In this document: positions 1-5,127 of the stretch, piece by piece | Layout of the letters: each line of letters begins with the position of its first letter | Numbering within the stretch: position 1 is the first letter of the stretch | Assembly (NCBI GenBank): GCA_013044365.1 | Contig: JABEUP010000195.1 | Span: 1 to 5,538, forward strand | Length of the DNA: 5,538 nucleotides | Reading direction: 5' to 3' | Origin: Acidimicrobiaceae bacterium | Lineage (GTDB): Bacteria; Actinomycetota; Acidimicrobiia; Acidimicrobiales; Acidimicrobiaceae | The notes under the pieces: generated by a model | Seen by the model: the letters and a program-made list of their open reading frames with translations, nothing else | Databases searched by the model: none | What the model was told of the DNA's origin: nothing | Translations under genes and position numbers: made by a program

Positions 1-228
1 TACATGGCCTATACTCTCAAGTTTGCTTCCTCAACATATTCGCTTAATCTATTCGGTCACCCCGAACTGGGATATGCCGCTGTGTGGGCAGTTCTTGCAA
101 ACTTGATCCTGGTAGTCGTGCTGTCTGCCATATTCAACGGCGCAAAGATGTCCAATGGAGTAGATAAAACCTCTCCAAGCGATTATCAGCCCGAAGTGAA
201 TCCTGCGCGAGCAGTGGAGACCCACTAA
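1..228 (+). CDS. C-terminal fragment of a probable sodium:solute symporter (SSS family) transporter
   Basis: The reading frame is open from the first base of the window, so the gene begins upstream and only the last 75 residues are visible; the ATG at 4 is internal. The fragment has one strongly hydrophobic segment at about residues 25-46 of the visible part (from YAAVWAVLANL to VVLSAIF), preceded by a G-H-P-x-x-G-Y turn. A polar tail of about 30 residues follows, containing D-K-T-S-P-S-D-Y. A last membrane helix preceded by a GH-x-x-x-GY loop and followed by a D-x-T-x-x-x-D-Y tail resembles actinobacterial sodium:solute symporters of the monocarboxylate-permease type; this is from memory of the family. 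Such proteins take up organic acids or similar solutes with Na+ at the cytoplasmic membrane. The substrate cannot be told from this end. The core sodium-site helices lie outside the window, so another polytopic membrane protein is possible. A hairpin terminator follows 15 bases after the stop. Confidence 0.55.
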   Translation, partial: YMAYTLKFASSTYSLNLFGHPELGYAAVWAVLANLILVVVLSAIFNGAKMSNGVDKTSPSDYQPEVNPARAVETH

Positions 229-243
229 AGGTATTTCTGCCTG

Positions 244-292
244 GCTGCCCTTTTGATCGCTGTCGCCAAGATAGTCTCAAAAGGGCAGCTTT
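244..292 (+). terminator. Hairpin terminator after the transporter gene
   Basis: Two perfectly complementary 13-base arms, GCTGCCCTTTTGA (244-256) and TCAAAAGGGCAGC (277-289), enclose a 20-base loop. The hairpin lies 15 bases after the transporter stop codon and is followed by only three T residues (290-292). The position and long perfect stem support a transcription terminator. The weak T-tract and large loop are less typical of an E. coli-style terminator but are often seen in actinobacteria. It separates the transporter transcript from the scp cluster. Because the stem is symmetric it could also act on minus-strand transcripts. Confidence 0.75.
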
Positions 293-315
293 CGTATCCG
301 GGCTCAGATGGTTAG

Positions 316-344
316 TTGGAATGATCGGTAGGGCATCATAGAAT
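316..344 (+). promoter_or_regulatory. Candidate sigma70-type promoter for the scpA cluster
   Basis: TTGGAA at 316-321 (4 of 6 matches to TTGACA) and TAGAAT at 339-344 (5 of 6 matches to TATAAT) are separated by exactly 17 bases. The pair lies just downstream of the terminator and about 105 bases before the preferred scpA start. Transcription would begin near 351, giving a 5' leader of about 100 bases. The rest of this gap (345-437) shows no convincing gene. A small RNA hairpin (417-431, ACCGTT/AATGGT with one G-U pair) sits immediately before the scpA ribosome site. The promoter rests on consensus matching by eye only. Confidence 0.45.
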
Positions 345-437
345 CGCAGCTCATTATCGGCTATGAATCCACTGCCGCGGCGCGTACGTCCAATTTGAAA
401 GACAATTCGAAATATTACCGTTATTAATGGTGCAATG

Positions 438-443
438 TGAGGT
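438..443 (+). promoter_or_regulatory. Ribosome binding site that fixes the scpA start
   Basis: TGAGGT contains GAGG at 439-442, seven bases before the TTG at 450. The alternative in-frame TTG at 444 is only one base from this site, too close to be used with it. The site therefore favours 450, which also gives the family-typical N-terminus M-S-Y-E-V. Confidence 0.65.
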
Positions 444-449
444 TTGATA

Positions 450-1241
450 TTGTCATATGAGGTCGAAGCTGAAGGGTACAAGGGACCGATTGGCCTACTG
501 CTGTCACTAATTACTTCGCAGAAAGTCGACCTTTGGGAGCTGTCAGTATCGGGACTCGTAGATGATTATCTCAACGAACTTGAACGAATGCGTGTACTCG
601 ATCTTGAGATTGCCACGGAGTTTCTCGTTGTGGCGTCGACACTCCTGGAACTGAAGTGCAGGCGCCTCTTTCCAAGTCAGTACTCCGGCGACCTCGACGA
701 AGATTTCGCGTTCTTCGAGGAACGCGATCTGTTGCTGGCCCGCCTCTTGGAGATCAAGACCTATCGCGATGTGTCAGGGGTATTCCTAGAGCTGATCGAC
801 AAGGCCGCGAAGAGCCTTCCCCATGCGGGTATGCTCGATGAGCCATACGCGTCGATGATGCCGGATCTGCTACTCGGTATCACACCAGAACGCCTTGCCA
901 ATAGCCTGGCCCGCTTTGCCATCCCTGAGCTCGGAGATTTTGTTGATACATCCCATCTGCCGGAACATCCTGTTTCGATATCTCAAGTGGCAAGGGATTT
1001 AGTACTCAAACTAATAGATATTAGGCAATGCAGTTTTGAAACCCTCATGGTTCAAGCATCGACCAGATTTGAGGTCGTGGTTGGCTTTTTAGCGGTACTA
1101 GAACTATACCGCCAGGCCCGAATTCTTATCAATCAAGAAAATTCTCTGGGCGAGATTGTAATTGAATGGATTGCCGAAGAATTTTCAACTGACGAGTTGG
1201 ACGAGTTTCTGGAGAATTCCGGATTCCACCTGGCTGAATAA
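450..1241 (+). CDS. scpA: Segregation and condensation protein A (kleisin subunit of SMC-ScpAB)
   Basis: ScpA is the kleisin that bridges the two SMC heads and binds ScpB dimers to form bacterial condensin, which acts on the nucleoid in chromosome organisation and segregation. From the TTG at 450 the protein has 263 residues, normal for the family. The N-terminal helical domain includes GPIGLLLSLI (12-21), then V-D-L-W-E-L-S-V (26-33), matching the canonical GP-x-D-LLL-x-LI and D-I-x-x-I-x-I motifs. LLELKCRRLFP (65-75) matches the LLEIKSxxLLP signature. An acidic linker (DLDEDFAFFEE, 81-91) follows, and the last 80 or so residues fit the C-terminal winged helix that contacts the SMC head, including VVGFLAVLEL (210-219). 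Position 15 is Gly where the family usually has Asp. The start follows from the ribosome site at 438-443; a TTG at 444 would add two residues. The gene heads a cluster with scpB, as in most genomes. Confidence 0.95.
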   Translation: MSYEVEAEGYKGPIGLLLSLITSQKVDLWELSVSGLVDDYLNELERMRVLDLEIATEFLVVASTLLELKCRRLFPSQYSGDLDEDFAFFEERDLLLARLLEIKTYRDVSGVFLELIDKAAKSLPHAGMLDEPYASMMPDLLLGITPERLANSLARFAIPELGDFVDTSHLPEHPVSISQVARDLVLKLIDIRQCSFETLMVQASTRFEVVVGFLAVLELYRQARILINQENSLGEIVIEWIAEEFSTDELDEFLENSGFHLAE

Positions 1242-1264
1242 TTACCGGACATTTAGCAGCGATT

Positions 1265-1293
1265 TAGCCACAGTTCAGAAACCAATGTATAAA
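1265..1293 (+). promoter_or_regulatory. Weak candidate promoter upstream of scpB
   Basis: TAGCCA (1265-1270) and TATAAA (1288-1293) are separated by 17 bases in the 111-base scpA-scpB gap. The -35 match is 4 of 6 and the -10 match 5 of 6. A gap this long inside an scpAB cluster is unusual and leaves room for an internal promoter. The -10 lies inside the inverted repeat at 1281-1300, which suggests regulation if the promoter is real. The evidence is consensus matching only. Confidence 0.3.
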
Positions 1294-1300
1294 GATTGGT
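1281..1300. repeat. 20-bp inverted repeat ACCAAT-N8-ATTGGT, possible operator
   Basis: The half-sites ACCAAT (1281-1286) and ATTGGT (1295-1300) are perfect inverted copies around eight bases (GTATAAAG) that carry the candidate -10 box. The centre-to-centre distance of 14 bp is longer than one helical turn. A second, shorter element, TTGG-N4-CCAA (1311-1322), follows 10 bases later. The geometry would suit a dimeric repressor site, or a small hairpin in mRNA. No cognate regulator is visible in the window. Confidence 0.35.
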
Positions 1301-1338
1301 AGATATAGTATTGGAAGGCCAACTAGGTAGCTAATCAC

Positions 1339-1346
1339 GGGAGGAA
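1339..1346 (+). promoter_or_regulatory. Strong ribosome binding site for scpB
   Basis: GGGAGGAA, with GGGAGG at 1339-1344, lies eight bases before the TTG at 1353. This is the strongest Shine-Dalgarno in the window. It settles the TTG start of scpB over the internal ATG at 1380, which has no comparable site. Confidence 0.8.
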
Positions 1347-1352
1347 ATCCTA

Positions 1353-1931
1353 TTGAATCCCCAAGATCTTGCATTAACTATGAAAGAGCTCGAGGCAGTG
1401 TTGATGGTCAGCGCGGAACCTATTTCGTCTGAGCGAATTTCGGAGATTCTGCATCTCTCGATCGGTGACGCTGAAAAGGCATTGGAGCTGCTATCCGATT
1501 TCTACCTGAGACATGATCGCGGCTTTTACATCCAAAAAGTGGCGCAGGGGTATAGATACGCCGTTCCGCCTGATTTATCACAGGTCCTAGAAAAGGTTGC
1601 ACTGGCTAAATCACCGCCAAGGCTGTCTAGTGCGGCTCTCGAGACTTTGGCCATCGTAGCCTATCGGCAGCCAGTGTCGAGATCTCAAATTGCAGATATT
1701 AGGGGAGTAAACTCAGACTATGTACTAAAAATGTTGGCGGCGCGGGGCTACATTGAAACAGATACCGCCAATCCAAAACCAGGAACACCACTTTACTATT
1801 CTACGACACCCCTTTTTCTTGAACGATTAGGCCTTTTCTCATTAGAGGAATTGCCCAGGGTTGAAAAATTTGCACCTGCTTCCGATGTCGCGGAAGCACT
1901 TGAAGCTTCACTTTTTGAGGGTACCTATTGA
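1353..1931 (+). CDS. scpB: Segregation and condensation protein B
   Basis: ScpB forms a homodimer of tandem winged-helix domains that binds the middle of ScpA and regulates SMC ring activity during chromosome segregation. The 192-residue product has the expected length. The first winged helix spans about residues 10-85, starting K-E-L-E-A-V-L-M-V-S-A-E-P-I-S. The second begins with the highly diagnostic LSSAALETLAIVAYRQPVSR (91-110), followed by SQIADIRGVNSD (111-122). The C-terminal wing has R-G-Y-I-E-T (131-136) and PGTPLYYSTTPLFLERLGL (143-161), then the family-typical SLEELP. The TTG start is fixed by a GGGAGG site at 1339. A 111-base gap separates it from scpA, longer than usual for this pair, with a possible internal promoter and operator. 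Its TGA stop overlaps the TTG of a possible small ORF. Confidence 0.96.
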   Translation: MNPQDLALTMKELEAVLMVSAEPISSERISEILHLSIGDAEKALELLSDFYLRHDRGFYIQKVAQGYRYAVPPDLSQVLEKVALAKSPPRLSSAALETLAIVAYRQPVSRSQIADIRGVNSDYVLKMLAARGYIETDTANPKPGTPLYYSTTPLFLERLGLFSLEELPRVEKFAPASDVAEALEASLFEGTY

Positions 1932-2026
1932 TCGTCGAATATCTAACTGACCATTTCAGTGATCCGACCTTCAACTGTTGTGGGGAAGAGCATCCGGCGG
2001 AACTGCTCATAATGAGATGGAAGTAA
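1928..2026 (+). CDS. Possible small ORF (32 codons) bridging scpB and rluB
   Basis: A TTG at 1928 overlaps the TGA stop of scpB (TTGA arrangement) and opens a 32-codon frame ending at TAA 2024-2026, five bases before the rluB start. A good ribosome site, GAGGG at 1917-1921, sits six bases upstream inside scpB. The predicted peptide starts M-I-V-E-Y-L-T-D-H-F and contains a C-C pair (residues 17-18), followed by G-E-E-H-P. There is no signal peptide or membrane segment, and I recognise no family. It could be a translationally coupled small protein, a device passing ribosomes from scpB to rluB, or chance. It is not a frameshifted ScpB tail, because ScpB is already full length. The case rests on start geometry alone. 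Confidence 0.25.
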   Translation: MIVEYLTDHFSDPTFNCCGEEHPAELLIMRWK

Positions 2027-2030
2027 ACCA

Positions 2031-2795
2031 TTGTCCGGTGAAATAGCTGATCAGACCGAAAAATTGCATAAGGTGCTAGCCAGATCCGGCTACGGTTCGC
2101 GGAGAAGTTGCGAAAACATGATCTCCGATGGCCTGGTGGAAGTTAACGGTGCGACTGCGCAAGTGGGCGCCAGGGTAAATATAGAACTCGATTCGGTAAA
2201 GGTGAGCGGTGAGATCGTAGGGATAAGACCGGATCTGGTGTACATCATTCTGAACAAGCCCAAAGGTATAATCAGCTCCGTCAGTGATCCGCAGGGACGG
2301 CCCACAGCGGTAGACCTTGTTCCGTGTGAAACAAGGATTTATCCTGTCGGGCGCCTGGATTTTGACAGCGAGGGACTCTTGCTATTGACCAATGATGGGG
2401 ACCTTACCAATCTGATAACGCATCCTTCTAATGGGGTGGAGAAGGAATATCTCGTCCAGGTCGATCGGGCAATTTCCGAAAAGGCAATTTCGAAATTGCG
2501 AAACGGAGTTGAGCTCGGAGATGGAATCTCTGCGCCAGCCAAATTGACGAAACTTTCAGAGACATTAATTCGAATCGTAATCCATGAAGGACGTAACCGT
2601 CAGGTTAGGCGCATGTTCGAAGTGGTTGGCTTTCGAGTAGTCCGATTAGTTAGAACTCGTGTCGGTCCAATCCGCGATTCGAACTTGCGACAAGGGGAGT
2701 GGAGGGTCCTGAACCCGGAAGAGGTGGTGGAATTGCGCAATGAGGCGTCAACATCCGCAGATCGCAAGGCATCAACTATGCGGAGGAGAAGTTAA
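2031..2795 (+). CDS. rluB: 23S rRNA pseudouridine synthase, RluB/RsuA family
   Basis: The enzyme isomerises a specific uridine in 23S rRNA to pseudouridine; the E. coli RluB target is U2605, in the peptidyl-transferase domain. The 254-residue protein begins with an S4 RNA-binding domain (about 11-58: K-L-H-K-V-L-A-R-S-G-Y-G-S-R-R, then G-L-V-E-V-N-G). The catalytic domain follows, with L-N-K-P-K-G (74-79), the active-site motif GRLDFDSEGLLLLTNDG (107-123) whose Asp110 is the expected catalytic residue, and EGRNRQVRRMFE (186-197). The last 15 or so residues are basic and probably disordered (S-T-M-R-R-R-S end). The TTG start at 2031 is supported by GGAAG seven bases upstream, by the S4 domain boundary, and by the lack of an in-frame ATG before residue 30. 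RsuA-family enzymes with this context, after scpAB, are usually named RluB; RluE/F or RsuA specificity cannot be excluded by motif alone. Confidence 0.92.
   Translation: MSGEIADQTEKLHKVLARSGYGSRRSCENMISDGLVEVNGATAQVGARVNIELDSVKVSGEIVGIRPDLVYIILNKPKGIISSVSDPQGRPTAVDLVPCETRIYPVGRLDFDSEGLLLLTNDGDLTNLITHPSNGVEKEYLVQVDRAISEKAISKLRNGVELGDGISAPAKLTKLSETLIRIVIHEGRNRQVRRMFEVVGFRVVRLVRTRVGPIRDSNLRQGEWRVLNPEEVVELRNEASTSADRKASTMRRRS
2782..2788 (+). promoter_or_regulatory. Ribosome binding site inside the rluB 3' end for the chorismate mutase
   Basis: GGAGGAG (2782-2788) lies eight bases before an in-frame CTG (2797) and 17 bases before the ATG at 2806. Its strength suggests that it serves the chorismate mutase. 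It is too far from the ATG for normal use, so either CTG is the true start, adding L-G-G before the canonical Met, or the ATG is reached by coupling with rluB termination at 2795. Confidence 0.5.
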
Positions 2796-2805
2796 GCTGG
2801 GCGGG

Positions 2806-3168
2806 ATGGCTATACGAGCGTTACGGGGCGCAACAACGGTTGACTTTGACACGGCTGAGGAGGTATCGAAGTCCACCAAAGAACTTCTACTCCAGATGCT
2901 CGAAAGAAATGCGATCGAAAAAGAGGATCTTATCAGTATCCTCTTTACATCCACCAGCGATATCCATTCAGCGTTTCCAGCGGCCGCGGCGCGTGAATTG
3001 GGTTTGGGTGATGTGCCGCTTATGTGTGCCAGCGAGCTGGAAATCATAAACTCCACACCCCTTTGCATTCGCGTGATGATGCACCTTGAAAGTACTCACG
3101 AGCGGGCTAACATGCGTCACGTCTATCTTCGAGGGGCAAAGGGGCTGCGGGATGACCTCCCGGAATAA
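2806..3168 (+). CDS. aroH: Chorismate mutase, AroH type
   Basis: The enzyme converts chorismate to prephenate, the entry to phenylalanine and tyrosine synthesis, in the cytoplasm. The 120-residue product matches the trimeric Bacillus subtilis AroH fold along its full length, starting M-A-I-R-A-L-R-G-A-T-T-V. The Bacillus active-site residues have direct counterparts: Arg7, Phe57, Arg63, Cys74, Glu77, Arg89 (in C-I-R-V-M-M), Tyr107 (in R-H-V-Y-L) and Arg115 (in G-L-R-D-D-L). The one-residue offset after position 70 fits a single-residue loop difference. The ATG at 2806 gives the family N-terminus. An upstream ATG at 2740, inside rluB, would add 22 residues of non-homologous sequence and is unlikely. 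A CTG start at 2797, better placed for the GGAGGAG site, is possible. The gap to rluB is 10 bases. aroA, from the same pathway, follows after 37 bases. No regulatory domain or ACT domain is present. Confidence 0.93.
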   Translation: MAIRALRGATTVDFDTAEEVSKSTKELLLQMLERNAIEKEDLISILFTSTSDIHSAFPAAAARELGLGDVPLMCASELEIINSTPLCIRVMMHLESTHERANMRHVYLRGAKGLRDDLPE

Positions 3169-3173
3169 TTCCA

Positions 3174-3183
3174 CGCATATGCG
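3174..3183. repeat. 10-bp perfect palindrome in the aroH-aroA gap
   Basis: CGCATATGCG is fully self-complementary and lies six bases after the chorismate mutase stop and eight bases before the aroA ribosome site (GGAG 3192-3195). It is short and could be chance. It might be a protein-binding site, but has no loop suitable for a stable RNA hairpin. Confidence 0.15.
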
Positions 3184-3205
3184 CTACGATCGGAGTTGAT
3201 AAATT

Positions 3206-4507
3206 GTGGCGGACGATGGCCTTCAGGCTGTGGTGTCGATAGCCGGACAGCGAAGTTTCAAAGGTGAGTTGTCAGTCCCTGGTGACAAATCAATTTCACA
3301 TCGGGCTTTATTGATATCTGCGCTCTCTAGTGGAGCGTCGACAATCAGGGGCCTTTCGATTGGGAAAGATGTCCAGGCCACCAAAGCCGCGATAATACAG
3401 CTTGGTGCCAAAGTGAGCGCGCGGGCTGACCAGTTGATCGTTGAGGGCGGACCTGATATATTACGTCATCCGGCGGGTGTGATAAACGTTGGAAACTCGG
3501 GGACTCTCATCAGGCTCGCTGCGGGTATGACCGCTGGACTTGGCGGGCGCTACACTTTCTCCGGTGATGAATCAGTAAATTCGAGACCAATGAAACGTAT
3601 CTTCGCTCCCCTTATGCAAATGGGAGCCGAGATTGAAGCATCCAACAATGGCGAAACAGCCCCCTTCACATTGCATAGCCACGGACTGCATGGAATAAGG
3701 TACGAAATGCCAGTTGCGTCAGCACAGGTGAAATCGTCAATACTTCTGGCCGGACTTGGGGCAACCGGGATTACCACTGTGGTGGAAAAGATTCCGACCC
3801 GCCGCCATAGCGAAGAGATGCTCCTGGAGGCTGGGGCACAGCTGGAAGTAGTACAGCTCGCCAACCAGACCGAGATAAGTATCGAACGTAGCCATCTGAA
3901 GCCGATAAATTACGACATTCCCGGCGATCCCTCGCAGGCTGCCTTTTGGCTGGTGGCAGCTCTGATTCTACCGGACTCCGAAGTAACTGTTCGGAATATA
4001 TATCTAGGCGACCTGCGGTCAGATTTTCTAACAGTGCTACGCCGAATGGGCGCGGATCTAACAATAAATTACATTTCCAATAACTCGGGCGATGTTTCGG
4101 CAAGATCGTCGCAGCTGAATTCCACAACTATTTCACCAGATGAAATACCCGGTCTGATTGATGAAATCCCGATAATCTCCGTGGCGGCAGCACATGCCTC
4201 TGGTACCACCGTTATCACTGGAGCCACCGAGTTACGAGTCAAAGAGTCAGACCGGATTACCGTTATGGCGGCTGCGCTCCGATCATTCGGCGTTGAAATA
4301 AAAGAATTGCCAGACGGAATGGAAATAACAGGGGGCGGACATCTTCGACATGGTACAGTGTCCGCCCATCTTGATCACCGTATCGCAATGTCATCATCAG
4401 TCATGGCTGCAACGGTAGAAGGTGTCACGGAAATTAATGGATTCGACAGCGTTGAATCCTCATACCCGGATTTCCTGGCTCATTTCGAACAGCTCACCAA
4501 CCACTGA
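3206..4507 (+). CDS. aroA: 3-phosphoshikimate 1-carboxyvinyltransferase (EPSP synthase)
   Basis: The enzyme joins phosphoenolpyruvate to shikimate-3-phosphate to form EPSP, the sixth step of the shikimate pathway, in the cytoplasm. The 433-residue length is typical of the two-domain beta/alpha barrel fold. Visible motifs in order are: PGDKSISHRALL (25-36, Lys28 for PEP and S3P binding); G-N-S-G-T-L-I-R-L (97-105); S-R-P-M-K-R-I (126-132); S-A-Q-V-K (172-176); R-R-H-S-E (199-203); GDPSQAAF (240-247); the expected catalytic Asp319 in G-L-I-D-E-I-P; ELRVKESDRI (342-351, Glu347); and DHRIAM (390-395). The S-A-Q-x-K, R-x-H-x-E and GDPS-x-x-AF-like motifs resemble class II enzymes, but the usual N-P-T-R segment reads I-Y-L-G-D-L-R, so class is uncertain. 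The GTG start has GGAG at 3192-3195, ten bases upstream, and gives a normal-length N-terminus. It ends the plus-strand cluster and converges on pspAB. Confidence 0.97.
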   Translation: MADDGLQAVVSIAGQRSFKGELSVPGDKSISHRALLISALSSGASTIRGLSIGKDVQATKAAIIQLGAKVSARADQLIVEGGPDILRHPAGVINVGNSGTLIRLAAGMTAGLGGRYTFSGDESVNSRPMKRIFAPLMQMGAEIEASNNGETAPFTLHSHGLHGIRYEMPVASAQVKSSILLAGLGATGITTVVEKIPTRRHSEEMLLEAGAQLEVVQLANQTEISIERSHLKPINYDIPGDPSQAAFWLVAALILPDSEVTVRNIYLGDLRSDFLTVLRRMGADLTINYISNNSGDVSARSSQLNSTTISPDEIPGLIDEIPIISVAAAHASGTTVITGATELRVKESDRITVMAAALRSFGVEIKELPDGMEITGGGHLRHGTVSAHLDHRIAMSSSVMAATVEGVTEINGFDSVESSYPDFLAHFEQLTNH

Positions 4508-4548
4508 AGATCCTTTCACCCCAGAAGCGCCACTCCAACGGGCCTGCG

Positions 4549-5118
4549 TTACTTCAGAGGTATTTCCCAGAGAGGAAACCAATGTGCCAAATCTGACTCG
4601 ATTGGAATTTCCTTCTCTATCAACGCTTTCACCGCCATCTCCCTTTCGCTGTTTCTTTTCTCGGTACCCGTCGGAATAAAAGGATAAAACGAACCCCGTT
4701 TGAAAAGATAGACAAAGTTGACGATCTCACCAGTCTCAGTTTCCCTGAAGGGGAAAACTGAGCACAAAAGCTGAGAGCCATATCCAGCTTCATCGATGGT
4801 GGAATTGAGCATGTGGGTTTTGGTCACCAGCAATTCGAAGTCGGCATCTACAAGCGTTATCCATTCATACCCGTATGAATCTGTTGCGTTTGGCGCTGGC
4901 TCCTTAGTCCCCATAGTTTCGATGACGGTCTGGAATTCGGAAATAGCATTCTCAAACGATGCTCCGGAGGCCGGCTTAAAGCAGACCCCTGCCTTTCCAG
5001 TGGTGACGAGGTTCCCTGAGACTGAAAGAGTTATGCTCGCTCCGGGAAGTGAGAACAAGTTGTCCAAATTTGACTTTGCCGGTTGGCTGCGTCCAAGTAG
5101 AGTATCGAAGATTTTCAT
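4549..5118 (-). CDS. pspAB: PspA-associated protein PspAB
   Basis: The 189-residue protein matches the actinobacterial PspA-associated protein B family as I recall it. Signatures include the start M-K-I-F-D-T-L-L-G-R followed by N-L-D-N-L-F-S-L-P (17-25), G-V-C-F-K-P-A (44-50), D-S-Y-G-Y-E-W (80-86), EAGYGSQLLCSVFPF (110-124), VYLFKRGSFYPF (136-147) and the W-F-P-L-W-E-I-P end (180-187). There is no signal peptide or membrane segment, so it is probably cytosolic or peripheral. Family members are named for their genomic association with PspA envelope-stress genes; their biochemical role is not established. It starts nine bases after the stop of the HtpX-like gene, with no clear Shine-Dalgarno of its own, so translation is probably coupled. 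Its promoter must lie beyond the window. Only 41 bases separate its stop from that of aroA on the other strand. The family call rests on memory of conserved blocks, without alignment. Confidence 0.8.
   Translation of the reverse strand: MKIFDTLLGRSQPAKSNLDNLFSLPGASITLSVSGNLVTTGKAGVCFKPASGASFENAISEFQTVIETMGTKEPAPNATDSYGYEWITLVDADFELLVTKTHMLNSTIDEAGYGSQLLCSVFPFRETETGEIVNFVYLFKRGSFYPFIPTGTEKRNSEREMAVKALIEKEIPIESDLAHWFPLWEIPLK
4735..4762. repeat. Strong intragenic hairpin within pspAB
   Basis: CTCAGTTTCCC (4735-4745) and GGGGAAAACTGAG (4750-4762) can pair over 11 bp with a single bulged A (4754) and a four-base loop. It falls in pspAB codons around residues 119-128 (C-S-V-F-P-F-R-E-T-E). There is no T-tract on either side, so a conventional terminator is unlikely. 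It might form in pspAB mRNA or in an aroA read-through transcript, or be a coincidence of codon choice. Confidence 0.4.
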
Positions 5119-5127
5119 ATATTTGTA

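Noticed and set aside
385..396. Twelve-base match TACGTCCAATTT, also at 5295-5306
   Set aside because: About one shared 12-mer is expected by chance in a window of this length, and one copy is inside the htpX coding sequence.
395..427. Second promoter candidate, TTGAAA (395-400) with A/T-rich sequence downstream
   Set aside because: No good -10 lies at 16-18 bases. TATTAC is 12 bases away and TATTAA 21.
134..481. Minus-strand open frame of 115 codons
   Set aside because: It runs antisense across the transporter end, through the 13-bp terminator hairpin and promoter region, into scpA. Its composition shows no family features and the clear plus-strand genes explain both ends.
1946..1960. Small hairpin ACTGA-N5-TCAGT after scpB
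   Set aside because: A five-base stem without a T-tract is too weak to call a terminator, and it lies inside an apparently continuous cluster.
2740..2805. Upstream ATG extension of the chorismate mutase
   Set aside because: It would overlap rluB by 56 bases and add 22 residues with no counterpart in AroH proteins. The homology begins at the Met encoded at 2806.
3771..4127. Minus-strand open frame of 118 codons within aroA
   Set aside because: It lies antisense to conserved EPSP synthase motifs and shows no recognisable protein features.
4563..4578. TTTCC-N6-GGAAA stem at the end of pspAB
   Set aside because: It is short, inside coding sequence and lacks a T-tract, so it does not support a bidirectional terminator.
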